A DNA stretch of 64,000 nucleotides, from NCBI GenBank assembly GCA_019614645.1, contig JABWDB010000004.1, forward strand, positions 13,082,001 through 13,146,000, in the 5' to 3' direction. This stretch comes from Stratiolaelaps scimitus. Taxonomy: Eukaryota; Arthropoda; Arachnida; Mesostigmata; Laelapidae. The notes beneath the pieces were generated by a model, which was given only the letters and a program-made list of their open reading frames with translations, did not search any database and was not told the origin of the DNA. Position numbers and translations under genes: made by a program. Below, piece by piece: positions 38,166 through 51,251 of this stretch (the first letter of the stretch is position 1; every line of letters starts with the position of its first letter).

Positions 38166-41100
38166 GGGGCGCGCAAAAAAAAAACGCACCAAAGGAAAAA
38201 CGCTCAGCTCTGAGCAGCAACTTTGCTTCGAAAAGAAAATAAAACGAGAAACTTTATCAGACCGACATGACAATTGTGTCCGCCGCCGAACGAAATAGAT
38301 ACACTATAGCTAATGCTGCCCCCCTATCCCCCGCCGCCCCATGCTACTGCAGTCGAATGCGTCGCTAATGTTGGTCGCAATGCTCGCCTTTCCCGTCGTA
38401 CCTCACTTGCTTCGACTGGCAGCGCCAAATAGAGCCAGCCGGACACTCAATAACGACGCTCGGTGGCTGTTTCGACTTTTACTCTTCCTGCAAAAGAAAT
38501 GGAAGTGTTTCATCCTCGGCTTTTTTTGTGCTCACTGCTGGCGTGACCACTGCCGCTTAACTTCGAAGATCAGAGCCCCCCCCCCATCATTGTTTCGTAT
38601 ATTTAGGCGACTCCATTTAAGAGACTTAGTGGGGATGCATAGTGTACGTGCGTATGTGCCTTATTGTAATGTACTTCGATGTCGACTTTTGTGCACAACT
38701 CGAACGACTCGTTCGGATATCAGATATCGAATGTTTCGTCAGTATATGAACCAACGATTTAGTTGAAAACAGGTTCACTGTTGTTGTTGTTGTTGTCTCG
38801 ATCTCCATTCGAGATCCGGCTCGCACATACTAGACAAATTGGTGCGGGTTCCGTTCTTCATTGTGCCAACTCTAGTGGGTCCATTGATAATCAAGGTTGC
38901 TCTAATACCAGTCGTTTAGTTCCACCGATATGCAAATGCCACCTCTCGAACACGGGGGACCCCTCGGGTTCACGCTGGATACTCGCGAAGCTCTGGCCAG
39001 CTGCGTTGGTGGCAAGCCTTCAAAGGCAGCCAGTCAGCTAGCCGGCAATCGTTCGAGTTACTCAGTGAAGGTGGTAGCGTGCAAAATCTGCAATATACGG
39101 CCGCGAACGACGTTCTGGCACAGTTATAATTATCTACACAGTACTTCGACAGGGAAATGAGAACGGCAGAGGGAACGAGAGAGTAATTAAGAGAATGAAG
39201 CTGTTCTTCCCATTCGACTTCTTCTTGGTTTCGACGTCGAGGTGGTCGAGGTTTTCTCTTCGATAGCTTGCTCCATTCTCTGCTCCGTCTAGAACACACG
39301 ACCGCGGCGCGTTGGGCTCCCTCTTGAATTTTCTCCGAGCTGCGCTCTTGCAACGACCCGACGAGGTAATTGATAGCGGCAAATTTGTCTTGATTTTGTT
39401 GCCCTTCAAGAGAGCTACGCTCCAGTCCGCCAGCCGTGTGTGCCCTGCCTCGATCTTTGCAAAGCCTTTGACAGGCGAGCCTCACTGGGCCTTTTTCGTT
39501 GCTCGCTGCTTCTGTCTCGCGCACTTTTGCTTCGAGAACCAAGTGTGTGGTGGCGGCTCAACCTGAGATATGTGATGCGCTAGGTTCTCTCGTGTACGTT
39601 CCTGTACATATACTAGATGTTGTATACCCGCTTGCTTCGGTCGAGAGGGAGCGACAGAGGCCGCGTGAAGGCCTGTATAGATTTGGACATACGCAGAGAA
39701 GTCGACTGTGCAAAAGTTAATCCTATACACAATTCTTCTCTTTCTCTCCGTCTCCTTCGTAAGTGCGACTGTGATTACATGTGTGTGTGTGTGTATGCGA
39801 GCAAGTGTAATCAGCTAGTCAGGGACCCAAAAAAAAGATGTACATGTGCTTGTCATGGCCGTGATCTCGAAAATCGGGTCATATGCATATGTTACCCAGC
39901 ACGCTGCTAACGTTATTCGTAGTCAAAGACATGAAATCAAAGACAAGAAATGACAAGTGAAATTCGATGTCGGTATGCTAACCTCATAATAAGGCAATGT
40001 GGGATGTAGTACGTGGAAGAACAGGACCTTGTAAAGGCGTGATCGTGTAACGGCAAAGACCACGCCCAACCCTCAAACACTGCATTCATGAGATAAAGAC
40101 AAATACTATGTAGCTACTATGTTCGATAATCCAGCATTTTTTTCATAGCAGGCGGCGATGAGGAAAATAAATTGTTAACAGATAGATCGCCTCAAACCTG
40201 AGAAAACACGCAAGGTCTCACGAGTTTTAAAGGGTAGAAAACAGAGGTTCCATCTGAAAATTGAAACAGTTATGATCGGGCAGGCTAAGAATCGGCCTGC
40301 ATCCTCCAGCCGAAGGGAGGAACGATAGGTGAAGTGAGTCATAGCTGGAAATGTATTGGGTTGTACCGGTTGTACGACGAGGCGTAGGTAAACGCGGTAA
40401 TTCTGCCACTCGAAATAGACACATTCATTCGTAGCTATGTCTCTCACGTCTGCTAGACGTGATTTCTCTGCCATCCTCAGCCTAGCTCAACGTACCTTAA
40501 CGCCCACACGGCTACCCGTTTACTGGCATGGACACATAGCAGATACCGCCGACATGTAATTATTAGTAAACCAATTCTGCAAAAAGACAGCCCCCCAAAG
40601 TAGATTGCTGCATCGAGTCTGTGCCAATGGAAACCCTTACTTGCTGCATCTGCTAAAACATACGTATAAAATACATTCCCTTCTGACTCAAAAGTATACG
40701 TTTCGTATGAACTTATGAATGATGTGACCTTTTGGTAGATATTCGCCAAAAATGAACGAGTGCCCAAATCGATTTTCGACGAGATCCCATTGCGTACACG
40801 AATAACAACATCAACAGTTTACAGCGAGGAATATCGCCAAATGAACCATATATCAATCTGATGCTATTTACATTTGAGCAGCCGATGAGCAGCCTATACA
40901 TAAATACTTACCCACATAAATACTCTATGGGATGCGTTTTGGCCACTGACGACGAGGTTACACAAACAACTGCCCTACAAGTCTCGTTCGGTTGCTTCTG
41001 TAAACCACCACATTTATATATACATATAATACCTGCTCGTATGTCGCAGCAAGGTAAGCCATTCATTTGGTTAGAGCAGCGTAGACTAGAACGAGAGAGA

Positions 41101-44100
41101 TGACATTAGCAGGAGTTGAAGTTCGCTAGGGATTCTCTGTTGTCTGTTTGACACTTGACGATCTGTTGGCTCATCATGAGCTGACTGGTGGCAATTGTAA
41201 GCAGCCATATTGGCTGCAATAGCGGCATCGTAAGTCTTTTTGAGAGTTTGTGCTGCTCGCTCTCTCTCTCTCGGTGTACCTTCAACCTACGGTGTGTGTC
41301 TTCCTTGCTCTCTTCATCGGGTGAAGAAGGGACTCTCGACCGACCAACGGCATCATACGGGCGTCATCACGAATGGTCTCTCGACCAGTCAGTCTCGTCG
41401 ATTTTTTCGTCTCAACGGCAATGGTCGACAGGACGCTGGCGGTCGGACGGCTCAGTTATTGTGTAAGAACTACACAGCAATAGCAGTAGCAGCAGCAGCG
41501 GCGGCGGCGGAAGTGTGCATTCGTACGGTCATTAATTATGTGGCGCCAGACCTCCGTCGGCCATTTCTGTCTACGCAGGCCAACTCTGTGCATCGCCTGT
41601 GTTTATGCCAACATAAGAAGGAGTGTCTCTCCTCCAATATGATATAGTAACATAGGCCAGCCCTGCTGATGACTCTCAGGTTGACGTGTCGTCATGCACG
41701 TGATAAGGTCGAGCGGGACCAAGTACGAGTAATTTCCGAGTTGACGTTATTAGCTATTTTTTTTGTTTGTGGATTCCTATCGCCACGACGATATGGCACC
41801 GTTTTTGCTGAACATGAGTAAGAAATCGAAATTGTCACCATTTATGAGTCGCTCATATTCGAGCTGTGATACTGAACGAATCGAAAATGGATGGGCTCTG
41901 CTCGAAGCTGGCAGGAACAGCTCAAGCAAGTGGTGGGATCATCAAACAAAACGAACGCCTAATATTAATTATACAATAATATTAAGTACTAGTATTGTTT
42001 GCATTGTGATGCATTCACTTAAATGTATACTCGGTAAGTGAGGCATTTCAACGCTGTCTAGGATCTATACAGATTTACGTGCAATGTATAGTCAATATAT
42101 TGGAGACACTATAGATCGGCAGTGTCCATTACGCAACTATGTCTGTACGCGATTTCTAGTGAATGCTTTCGTAGCAAACGTCATCAAATCTACTATACAA
42201 AAACGTCTGCTGACTGACTCTGAAAGAACAGTTCTCCGAAACAATCGCAATCAGCTCCGAGACACAGAAATGTTTCAGATCGGATCGACTGTTACTCGAA
42301 GATCAGCAATCAATCCTATCAAAATGATCATTGAATGAACATGGAACGCAAATCGCCAACCGTCCAGCCGACACCCGATCGAACGCATGCCGCCGGCGTT
42401 GACTCAGTGCATCCACTGTTGTTGAAGTGCCCTATGTCAGGTCGGCTGCAAGTGACTGAAAACTGTTCATAAAATTGCTCGCAAAATCGTCCCCAAGTCA
42501 TTCACTTTGCCGGGCTGTGCTGCACGATGAGAATACAAAATAATATGATTCATTGTTGATTCCTCCGATACCATCATCGTTCCTTACGATGAAGGAACGC
42601 AATTAAATTTCAATACTAATCCTCTCTCTTCTTTGAAGTTAGTCTGTGTTTGTCAACTAGAGGGAGAGAAGTTATTGTAGTCCTGACAAACCTACCTAGG
42701 CGAGATACTGCTCTCGGTCTGGTTATTGACAAGGTGCTGCTCACAATCTAGTCATTGTTAGCAGGTCTCGGCCCGCACACTCGCTACAAATTTGTATGTT
42801 GTGTGAAACACCACGCAACTGCAAAAGTGGTTTTCTGCATTAATCCGTTGTAACACTGATCAAGCCATACATTGATCAAATACTATCTATATTGGCATGC
42901 GAAATGTTTACTTGCGCGTTTATCTCGCCTAAGCAAAAACGTTGCATCTGGCCAGCTGCAAACAAAATGACTGCCAGTTGTTGTCTATAGACGAATCGGC
43001 GGAGACACGACAGAGAGGATGGGGACATTTCGAGATCATTTTCGACATACTGCATTCGCCTGTGACAATGGATACGAGTGAGCGTGTGCATATACAGCAC
43101 GTGCATCTAGCGAGCATAATTTGTCGACCGCAAGAGCTCTCCATGTGTGCCGTTCTATGCATGAAGACGCTCGCTGACGGGCCACCAATCCCCACCCTGA
43201 TTCATCAACTTCCCCCAATAGGAGGACCGAGCAGAACCACTAATATAATAATTGTAGTTGTGAAAATCGCCCAATGTCTATGACGGCTGCGTCGACGACG
43301 CGTGTGCCGCTTCTTCATCTTCGAGAGAAAAGATCAACGCGACGTAACGAGCGTGATCAGCTTCTTAGCAACGAGCCAACCGGAGTGATGACTCTGATCT
43401 AGCGGCTGCAGCATTCGTTTGACATTTGTTCCTGTCATTCTTGTTTTTGATTGGCTTATTTCCCATCGCTTCGATCGTCAGATATTCTAATCACTACAGC
43501 TATCGTGTCGCGTATGAATCTATGTGCGATTATACATCGATCGCTGATCGCAGCTCAACTCGACGGAGTCAATTCAACTGCAACTGGGCTACCGCTGGAG
43601 TATCAAACACAACAAGCTCGGACAAGAACTCAGCCTCGCGAAGCATGTCTACGGCGAGACTCTGTTGCCGTTGTTGCCATTCTGTGCGAAGAGAACGAAG
43701 CACATTAACACTCCTATCCATCCATGGGTGCTAAACGTGCCTTGCTAGATCTAGCTATGATTTGCAAAGCGTCGTTATACAATGGTGGCCCACGATACAG
43801 CCACCACACGATACTACCACGGCTATTCGGCAAATAGTACGGCAAATGTGACTGACTCATCGCTTGCCACTCTGCGTGGCGCTCACGGGATCTGTGAAGG
43901 ATGAAGGATCACCGTCGCCGTTGGGACACCGCCGCTCGACTCAGCCCGCACAGACTGGCTCCCTGTACGGCCCATCGTGGCTTCTTCGTGCCCCGCCGGT
44001 TCACTGCTACTGATGCCAGGGCCACCAGCATCAGCAGGCAGCATTGGGAGCGGACGGGAAACGATGGCATGCCAAGGAACGCATGGGTGTTGGACTTCAT

Positions 44101-45423
44101 CCTGAACGCGAAATCACCAGCGAGCGATCGCCGATCGTCGATGGAGCCATCGAGCTATGGGGCGAACAACAGGCCGTCACCCTGCTGGGGCGGGGTCAGA
44201 ACGGCATCAATCTGTTCTATTCTCTGTTGTTTTGTTTTCCCTCGTTGCTTTTGTCGACAAGTCTCAATTGCATTTTAACAAATCACCTTTGTGCCTGCCG
44301 TCGTTGCGTTGCCGCGTACGAAGGCGCATGCCGCCTTGCCATCGCCAGCGCGCAAACTTCGATTCGTCTGCTCGAACGGCTCCTCTCATCGCCTGCTACG
44401 GAGGATGACGCAAGGGGTTCGCGTGACCGAGGCGGACCTAACCACCAGCGAACAAACAAACGACTAAATGAATGAATGGACAAGCGAATGAACTATATAT
44501 TAACTAGCTGTAGAGCTGTAGAACGCGTGAATTGACAACGGGGCTCTGGGACGATCGCAGTGCTGCTAATGTCACGGAGAACTGTATCAGTCGCCTCCGA
44601 GCTCGTATTCGCACAGGTCCACATGTAAGCGTTTGCTTGTTTGAAAAGAGTTCAGTACGCGGTTCAGAAGCTTTGGGTTTTAGAACGATTTCGCCGTAAG
44701 CGCGCTGTCCTTGTTTTGATTAAACCGCCCTCTAAATCTCGAATCACGTCAGACTATACATTCCTGGAGGCAGGGTCGTATCATGCAGCATAGTCGAAGC
44801 TGTGACCGATTTTACCGAGGTGACGAGTTCAGTTGCAGCGAGCGAGAACAAATTTACGTGCGTTGGAGGGCCGAGACTAGAGAAAGGCTTCCAAGGTGCA
44901 TGAGATCAGGTACGTCTGGGTTTGTAAATACAGGGGGCAATGAATGTCAATGATCACTTGTGCGCGGTGCACTTTTGATCTATGTCTTCGACCAGGCTCA
45001 AATCGCCGACGACGAATGCTGATCTCCCAGAGCAATCTCTGGAGGAGGCGGTGGTCCGTTCGGCTATTCGCCCCCTGACGGGCGTCACTAGCCAGTAACC
45101 ACGCAGCCTACAACGACAAACTGCAGAGACCTGCAACTTCGAGATTTGTACTCGATTCAAATGATGACCATGCTGACGTTGATGCTGATAATGATCATGC
45201 TCGTATCTGATCTCTCCCCTCCACGATGACCCTGTCTCTCTCTCTCTCTCTCTGCTGTTGTGGTCAGATTGTCTGCGGCACGCCCAGCACTGACACGAAC
45301 AGTAAGTGAGCGGATATTCGCACAGACGAATGTTTTTTGTTAGTCAAACCCACTTAGACAGAGGCCGCCGTATGTTTTATGTGATGTTTCGCTGATCAGT
45401 GGCGGTCAGCGTTTAGTACCCTT

Positions 45424-45451
45424 TATATATATATTTATATATATATATATA
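45424..45451. repeat. (TA)n array
   Basis: About 28 nt of TA repeat with one TTTA interruption. Confidence 0.93.
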
Positions 45452-45969
45452 GCTTGTGTGTGGTTGTGTATCTACGAATGTGTGCAGCTATTGAGCACCT
45501 GTGCTCGACGACCACCATTCCCTGCTTCTCAGTCTGTCTGTTTCCCGCTCGCCTGCTCGACGCTCTCGAGGGTGGGTAGACGAGCCGGCCATCACGAACC
45601 GACCACACCTCGGATTCCAATGCGGCTCGAGAAGAGCACGATCGTCATTGGAGTCATAAACTGAGACATCACTAAACGAAACCTATAGTGACGCCTCCGA
45701 CTCTACTACCGATCATATAATACTATGACCAAGCAGTGTCGGCATTCTACGGTGAAGTGCTAAAGGCGACATACTTTAGAGACATCCCCTGAAGTAATAA
45801 CATAAGATGACTAACTTTGAGTAATGCGTAGCATTCGGTTAGTGTCTAATACTGCGATTTAGTATGACTATCGGAGGGGGCTCTTCAGGAAAACTCGATT
45901 GACGGCTGCGCCCTAGCTCTGTGTACATATCTGTTTTGTTTTTTATATACAGATGTATGCGTGTGCGTG

Positions 45970-45992
45970 TATATATATATATATATATATAT
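45970..45992. repeat. (TA)n array
   Basis: About 11 TA units preceded by a GTGTGCGTGTGCG stretch. Confidence 0.93.
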
Positions 45993-47463
45993 TTATAGCC
46001 GGGATTTTGCTTCAAAACGAATTTTTGAAAAGGGTGTAAATGGCGTCAACGTGTATATCTCGTGTAGCTTTCCTTATTGTCGACGTTTAATGCAATGCTA
46101 AGAAATGAAGATAAAATTTCTAATTGTCCTTGGCGGGGTCTTCCCTTGTCGTTAGTTTTGGCTGTTGTTGAGGTAAAGATTTTTGGCCCATTTCTGCCCA
46201 TTTCTGCTAGTTAATGCTACATTTTACAGCTGAATTTAGATGGTATATGTAGTGAGCGAGGTTATATGAGGTGTTGTCGAATCAGTCTTGACGTTTCGCC
46301 ATTCGTCTCCGCAACGTATGATGACGATCAGGCCAGAACGTCCACGTTAGGTCAAATGCAGAAGATGCCTAACAAAAGGTGGTGCTAGACATCGTACCCG
46401 GTGCCATCACCGCCATCGGTCCGAATATGCGAGATTTATCGTTTAGATTCGTCTAATTTTCTTGGTCCTTTTTCCCTTGCTGTGCGGACAACTTCGTCTA
46501 GATCACACGGGCGAAGTACTGAGGACTCGATTGAAAAGAAGGACATTCTCCCATAGTGAGAGGATGCCCGATTATAAGCAGAAACCGTGATTCGGCAACG
46601 GATCAATTCTCATGCACATGAGTGTTATCGCCCTCATTATGAAATGAATCCTGGGCCCTACCGAACTGTTTGAGGCATTACATCTGCATATCAGTCGCGC
46701 TGAACCACAACCGCTGTTAGACACCCTCTCCCAGTTCTCCTTGTTGCGTCTAACTTCTTCGTTAGTTTGTCCTTAGCGTTGGCGTTAGTCTCGCAATGCT
46801 TTGATCTCGTCATATTTGTCGTCAACGTCGTCGTCGTCATTATTCGATAGACTTTGTTAATTCTTGCATCCGGACGAGTCAATGACGACTCTCGCTACAG
46901 TATCTCCTTCCCCCTGTTTAGCGAGCCTTCCACGACAGGAACCCAGGACCCCGATCTCAGCAGTACTGCAGCTGATCAACAGCCACTGGAAAATTCATTC
47001 ACAGAACGTCGTCAAAGATGAGGACGAGTCGAGCCGTACGATAGCTGCCAGCATTAGCCTATCCAAAAGTAGCCAGAGATTATGAAGATGTTCGTGGCAA
47101 TGCAACGAATCATCGAAGCAGTGCTTGTGCACTAGCTTCGAGACGAGGCAATTGGTGGAGCTACGCCGCGGCGAAATCACGCATGGTCTGACCATCGCAT
47201 CATCCACGAGCATCCATCTTCTCGCTGCCGTCAAACTCGCGGCCGTCAGATTTTGCCAGACCTCGTCGGCCGCTGAATTCTCCCCACCGGATCGCCGGTC
47301 GGAGAAAAAAATAAATAGATCTAGACGGACACGCATGATAGGATATGATAAAGGGCTTATGTCATTATGTTCACATGTCATGACGGATATGATATTGCTT
47401 ATTTGCGTTTATTAAATAATCGCAATGTTATCAATTTTAAATAAACGAATAGATCACATTGAT

Positions 47464-47498
47464 TGAGTGAATCATGAGTTGAACTCATGAGTGAATCA
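47464..47498. repeat. Direct repeat TGAGTGAATCA flanking a CATGAGTT/AACTCATG palindrome
   Basis: TGAGTGAATCA occurs at 47464-47474 and again at 47488-47498. Between and overlapping them, CATGAGTT G AACTCATG (47473-47489) is a near-perfect palindrome with a single central base. The element sits about 310 nt upstream of the ARID exon acceptor. The TGAGTGA cores resemble AP-1/bZIP half-sites, but the motif is short and no binding can be claimed. Confidence 0.5.
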
Positions 47499-47811
47499 AG
47501 CATTTAAGAGATGTCTCATTCAAATAAGTAGCGTGGGCAATCTCCACCAGGGTTGGCATATAAAAAACCTATGGACCACTCGAGAGCAGCATGTGTACAG
47601 ATGAAAATGATTCATAACTCAACATGGAAAAATATCGATAGAATCATCAGTAAGCTATGCAATCGTTCATTTTGTGTTTTAACTTTACAGTCGTGTGCTT
47701 CACAGCCATCGCCATGATCGTTCCACAATAACACCTATGTCAACGATCCCACAATAACGCCTGTTCGCTTATTTCATTTTTGTTGTTGTTGTTGTCATGA
47801 TCATCTTTCAG

Positions 47812-47884
47812 TTGTACGAACTCAGTGATGACCCGAAACGAAAGGAGTTTCTCGATGATTTGTTTGCGTTTATGCAGAAGCGAG
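47812..47884 (+). CDS. retn: dead ringer/ARID3 homologue, ARID-domain exon (partial domain)
   Basis: The exon encodes LYELSDDPKRKEFLDDLFAF followed by MQKR, nearly identical to the helix 1-2 portion of the ARID domain of ARID3A/B and fly dead ringer (human, from memory: LYELDGDPKRKEFLDDLFSFMQKRG). ARID domains bind DNA through a helix-turn-helix fold, and ARID3 members prefer AT-rich sites. The acceptor is a run of TTG repeats followed by ATCTTTCAG (AG at 47810-47811). The donor is CGAG|GTGAGT at 47885. The exon is 73 nt, phase 0 in and phase 1 out. Together with the 2984-3403 exon it forms an uninterrupted ARID start, ...FDDQLKQ-LYELSDD.... The next exon should begin by completing the Gly codon and continue TPINRLPIMAK-like sequence. 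I searched the remaining 16 kb by eye for this and did not find it. Confidence 0.95.
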
Positions 47885-48759
47885 GTGAGTACTAGCATGC
47901 ATTTGACGTCTGTCATTTGATGAGGTGCCATGCAATGAAGTGCCGAGTCTCTTGTCTGCCGATTGCATGCACCTAATAGCATTGTATCGTCGAATTGCTG
48001 TTTCGACGATGTATACGGACACGTTACGATAGCGTCACTAACAGCAGTTTCACCAGCAAGAGTCAATAACCACGAAAGGGTGTCAAAGCATTTAACGCAT
48101 GCAGACATAACAATGGTGAGTGCACATCAATAGTATGGGGTGAGACGTCGCGCCGTGGAGACGCTGCCTACACTGAACTGATATAACTAGCAGTCGAGTA
48201 AGTGATGATTACGCTGGCTGGCTGGCGTGGCCGCGGCGTAACTGCGCTGCCGCCAAACAATAATTTGTCAAATCGCAGTATGCACATGATACGCATAACA
48301 AATCACATTATTATCTACTTAGCTTATTGCTGTTGTTTGCCGACGGGAGCGGTTTCGCACACAGCATCGCGCAGCGGCACCAAATCGTTCGATTTTAAGA
48401 GTCTTCTAAATTCCTCACGTTATTGGTTCCGTTTCGATTTGGACGAGCTGCAAAGACTTAGACAACAATTATTACCTAATTTATTTTCTAGACAAAGGAC
48501 ATTACGGAAAACAACAACAATAATAGAAAGCCAACTGTTGATATTCCACGGGTCTTAAACGATAAGGGTCCTAAGCATAGAAAACAAAATACAATGCTAT
48601 GATCTCGTCGCCATTCACACTTGAATTCAATGCTTCTCGGCTGGTTGAGAGTTCCTTGAGGCTTCGATATCGGATCGATAGCGCCGAAGTCGTTTGCTAT
48701 CGTTGTGCTCTTATTATTGTTGTTGTTGATGTTGTTGCGGCTGCAGCAAGTGGACAGAG

Positions 48760-48761
<2 letters not shown>

Positions 48762-48791
<30 letters not shown>
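48762..48791. repeat. (TA)n array
   Basis: About 15 TA units, roughly 0.9 kb downstream of the ARID exon. Confidence 0.95.
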
Positions 48792-48793
<2 letters not shown>

Positions 48794-51233
48794 CTGTAGT
48801 TTAGCGACAGGTGTTTGTTGACAAAAAATCGCGATCAGAATTTCGTCGGCAACTGCCTGCGTCTATTATGTAGGTATCACACATTGTCTGCCACCGTTGT
48901 GTATCCTGCTGCTGTTGTCTCGATGTCGATGTTCAATCGATGTGTGTTGCTGCCGCTCGGCGTTGATCGCTTGATTGGTTGTCCGTTTGACCGATCCGAT
49001 CGAGTAGCTTTCCGTTTTTCGAATTAGGAGCATTTTTTGTTCCTCGTAACAAGAGGACGAGCGGACGAGACAGCAGCAGCAGCAGCAACAGTCGGAACGG
49101 TCCGCTGTTGTTATTGTTGTCGTCGTTGTCGAAGTTGCAATGTGATGGTCGTATAGCTCTGCGTAGTGTAGAATTGTGTCAGCGTGGATAGCCAGATCTG
49201 TGGACGCGGATGCACAAACATCGGATTGGATTCGATTGGATTGGACCGTTCATTCTCGAAATTGAAGAAGACAACTTCATCGAACGTTAGTTGCAGTCGT
49301 AGTCAAGTTGTTGGTGTTGTACCCCGGCGAGAAGACGAACGGCCGGACAGACAACAACAACGAAAACGCCAGATGGGATCGAGACGGATGCTTGCCGTCG
49401 ACGAGCCTCGTGCAGTGCGTGGCCAACTGCTGGTGATACCGCCACCGGCGATGCCGGTTCTCCGTTGCGGTTGCTGAGGACAGCTTAATCCTTTTGTTAT
49501 TGAATTCTAGATCGTTAACGCGATTTAACAGCTATTGCCACTACTGATCCAATCAACGAGCTAACCAAGCAAGCAGCCCGCGGAATAAAAAGCTGCTGCT
49601 CTATTGAGGTGGCACGCTTAAAGGTAGATACGCCTGTTGATATCGAAGGAACGATGCATCCAATAGAGGTTGGTCATAGACAAATCACTTGCCACTCGAA
49701 GTTGGACAAAGCAACGAATAGGTACTAAGGTACTAGCCACAATTGCGCTTCGCTGGCAAATCATAGCACCAGCTTTATTCATTTCTTCTGCTTCGTCAGC
49801 GTTGCCCCTCCCCGCTCGCCACACTGCACTGTCCACTTCTTTTACGTTTCTGTCCTTGTTTTCGATGCAGGATTTCACTTTCGATGCGGCGGTCCTGGTA
49901 GATCGGTGGTTACTGTTGTGTCCTTTGAGAACGACGGCATTCAAGATTTCACACAGCTTGAGAACGCCGACGACTACGAACATCGTCGCAGAATTCTAAC
50001 AGAAGACCGTTCGAGGAGTAAACGCGCAGGGGTAGCGGTTGTCGTGTTACAGTATCGTATAGTAGTCATATACATGAAAGGGTCAACAACAGGAGCAGTT
50101 AACAGCGAACACCATTTCCCTCCACCAGGATTAAAACTATCAAAGGAAGTTCGACGCGTATCGTCATAGAAAAAAAGGCAATATAGAAGGTGCGTAGACA
50201 CCTTGACACTGTCCACCGTGTGTGGTGTTTGTGTGTCGCGTCGTGATCGTGCTCCAAAGACGAGCCAACGAACGGCTAGATTACAGGATGGCTCACTACT
50301 GACGAGACACTATCGACCCGTTTCGCCGTGCATAGCTTTACCGATCCAGTCGATCTATAACACACTGAACAGGAGGGCTCTTCCCTGTGAGGGTGGTCAC
50401 ACGCCAATGAGCGAGAACGCGAACGGGGTTTCTGGCTGAAAAAATCCATCGAGCGGCATCAGTCGAACGAATACAATAGTATTGGGCTTTGCTTCGCCAG
50501 AAGCCACCCGACGGGGGCGGCGACAACTAGCGTTCGACTTCGAAAAACAACAACAACAATAACAGACACAACAACAGATAACAACAACAGACGTATTCTA
50601 AACGTGTGAGACTTCAGTGTAACATGTTCGCCTTCTATATCGGCGCTACGATTCCTCAGTGTGGCGCGACGAATCGCTCGCCAACAAATCGAATATTGCT
50701 AGTGAAGAAACAACGACGCAGAACACACGGGAAAAACGATCAACATTCGATGTCCTGATTGTGACGCTGCTGGCGAAGCAAAAAAAAGAAAATAATCGAA
50801 AATTGAGCTTAAGTCAATAGAGGGACAACAGCGCTCGCCGCCGCCACCGCCAACAACAGCAGCAGCAGCAACGAAGCCGCCAACGACGGCGGCTGCGGCA
50901 GCGGCAGCAATAGCAACTATAACAGCATATTGTTGCGGCTGAGAAGTACAAGACAGCACTCCGTTGCTTGTCTCCACCCCGGTATCTTTCATCGGCAAAA
51001 AACGAGATGTTTCACTCAGTCAACATCAGCGGCAGCAGCGGCCGCAGCAGCAGCAGCGATTGCCGCTAACGCTGCGATGCTGTGCGTAGTGTCAGGTTGG
51101 CGGAGTGTGGGTCTACCATAAGATGAAAACGAACACAAAGACGCGCGAGCAGAGACACAATTGTAGGCTCAATACATATACCGGAATTTGAGTCCGTTAT
51201 AATAACATCGCACACACGCAGGAACACGCACAT

Positions 51234-51251
51234 ACACACACACACACACAC
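51234..51251. repeat. (CA)n microsatellite
   Basis: Nine CA units within a wider CA-rich stretch from about 51210. Confidence 0.93.

Larger units (their letters stand above)
31642..47463. other. Intron segment without recognised genes (last part before the ARID exon)
   Basis: Mostly unremarkable. A CpG-rich segment at 37.4-38.3 kb, a GC-richer one at about 43.9-44.5 kb, the GATC array at 33.4 kb and TA arrays at 35.3, 45.4 and 46.0 kb stand out. AT-rich sequence dominates at 39.9-42.4 kb and 46.0-46.6 kb. No coding homology was recognised on either strand. Confidence 0.6.
3404..47811 (+). other. 44.4-kb intron of the dead ringer homologue
   Basis: This is the intron between two confidently joined ARID3-type exons, bounded by CAG|GTAAGG and TTTCAG|TTG. 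It is phase 0 and splits the domain within helix 1, after the conserved Lys-Gln. Nothing in it resembles another known protein on either strand. It holds many microsatellites, several hairpins and two in-frame exon candidates, listed separately. Such a long intron in a developmental transcription factor often carries enhancers, but I cannot identify any from the sequence alone. Confidence 0.88.

Noticed and set aside
37659..38273. Longest open frame in the window (204 codons, minus strand)
   Set aside because: Ser/Arg/Leu-rich translation of a CpG-rich region with repeated CTCTCT and CGCGCG runs; no domain or homology recognised.
38970..39542. 190-codon open frame, minus strand
   Set aside because: Less repetitive than the others, but no recognisable motif, and composition is charged/Ser-rich as expected from a chance frame.
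40477..40901. Minus- and plus-strand frames around 40.5-41.1 kb with faint resemblance to retroelement-type peptides
   Set aside because: No reverse transcriptase, RNase H or integrase motif can be identified; similarity is not defensible by eye.
45268..45301. Microexon-like segment after a (CT)n tract with a GTAAGTGAG donor
   Set aside because: It is 34 nt long, so inclusion between the confirmed exons would shift the frame; the polypyrimidine tract is simply a microsatellite.
49871..50168. Open segment after a very good acceptor (TCCTTGTTTTCGATGCAG), in the phase left by the ARID exon
   Set aside because: It encodes nothing like the expected ARID continuation (TPINRLPIMAK...). An alternative terminal exon cannot be excluded, but nothing supports it.
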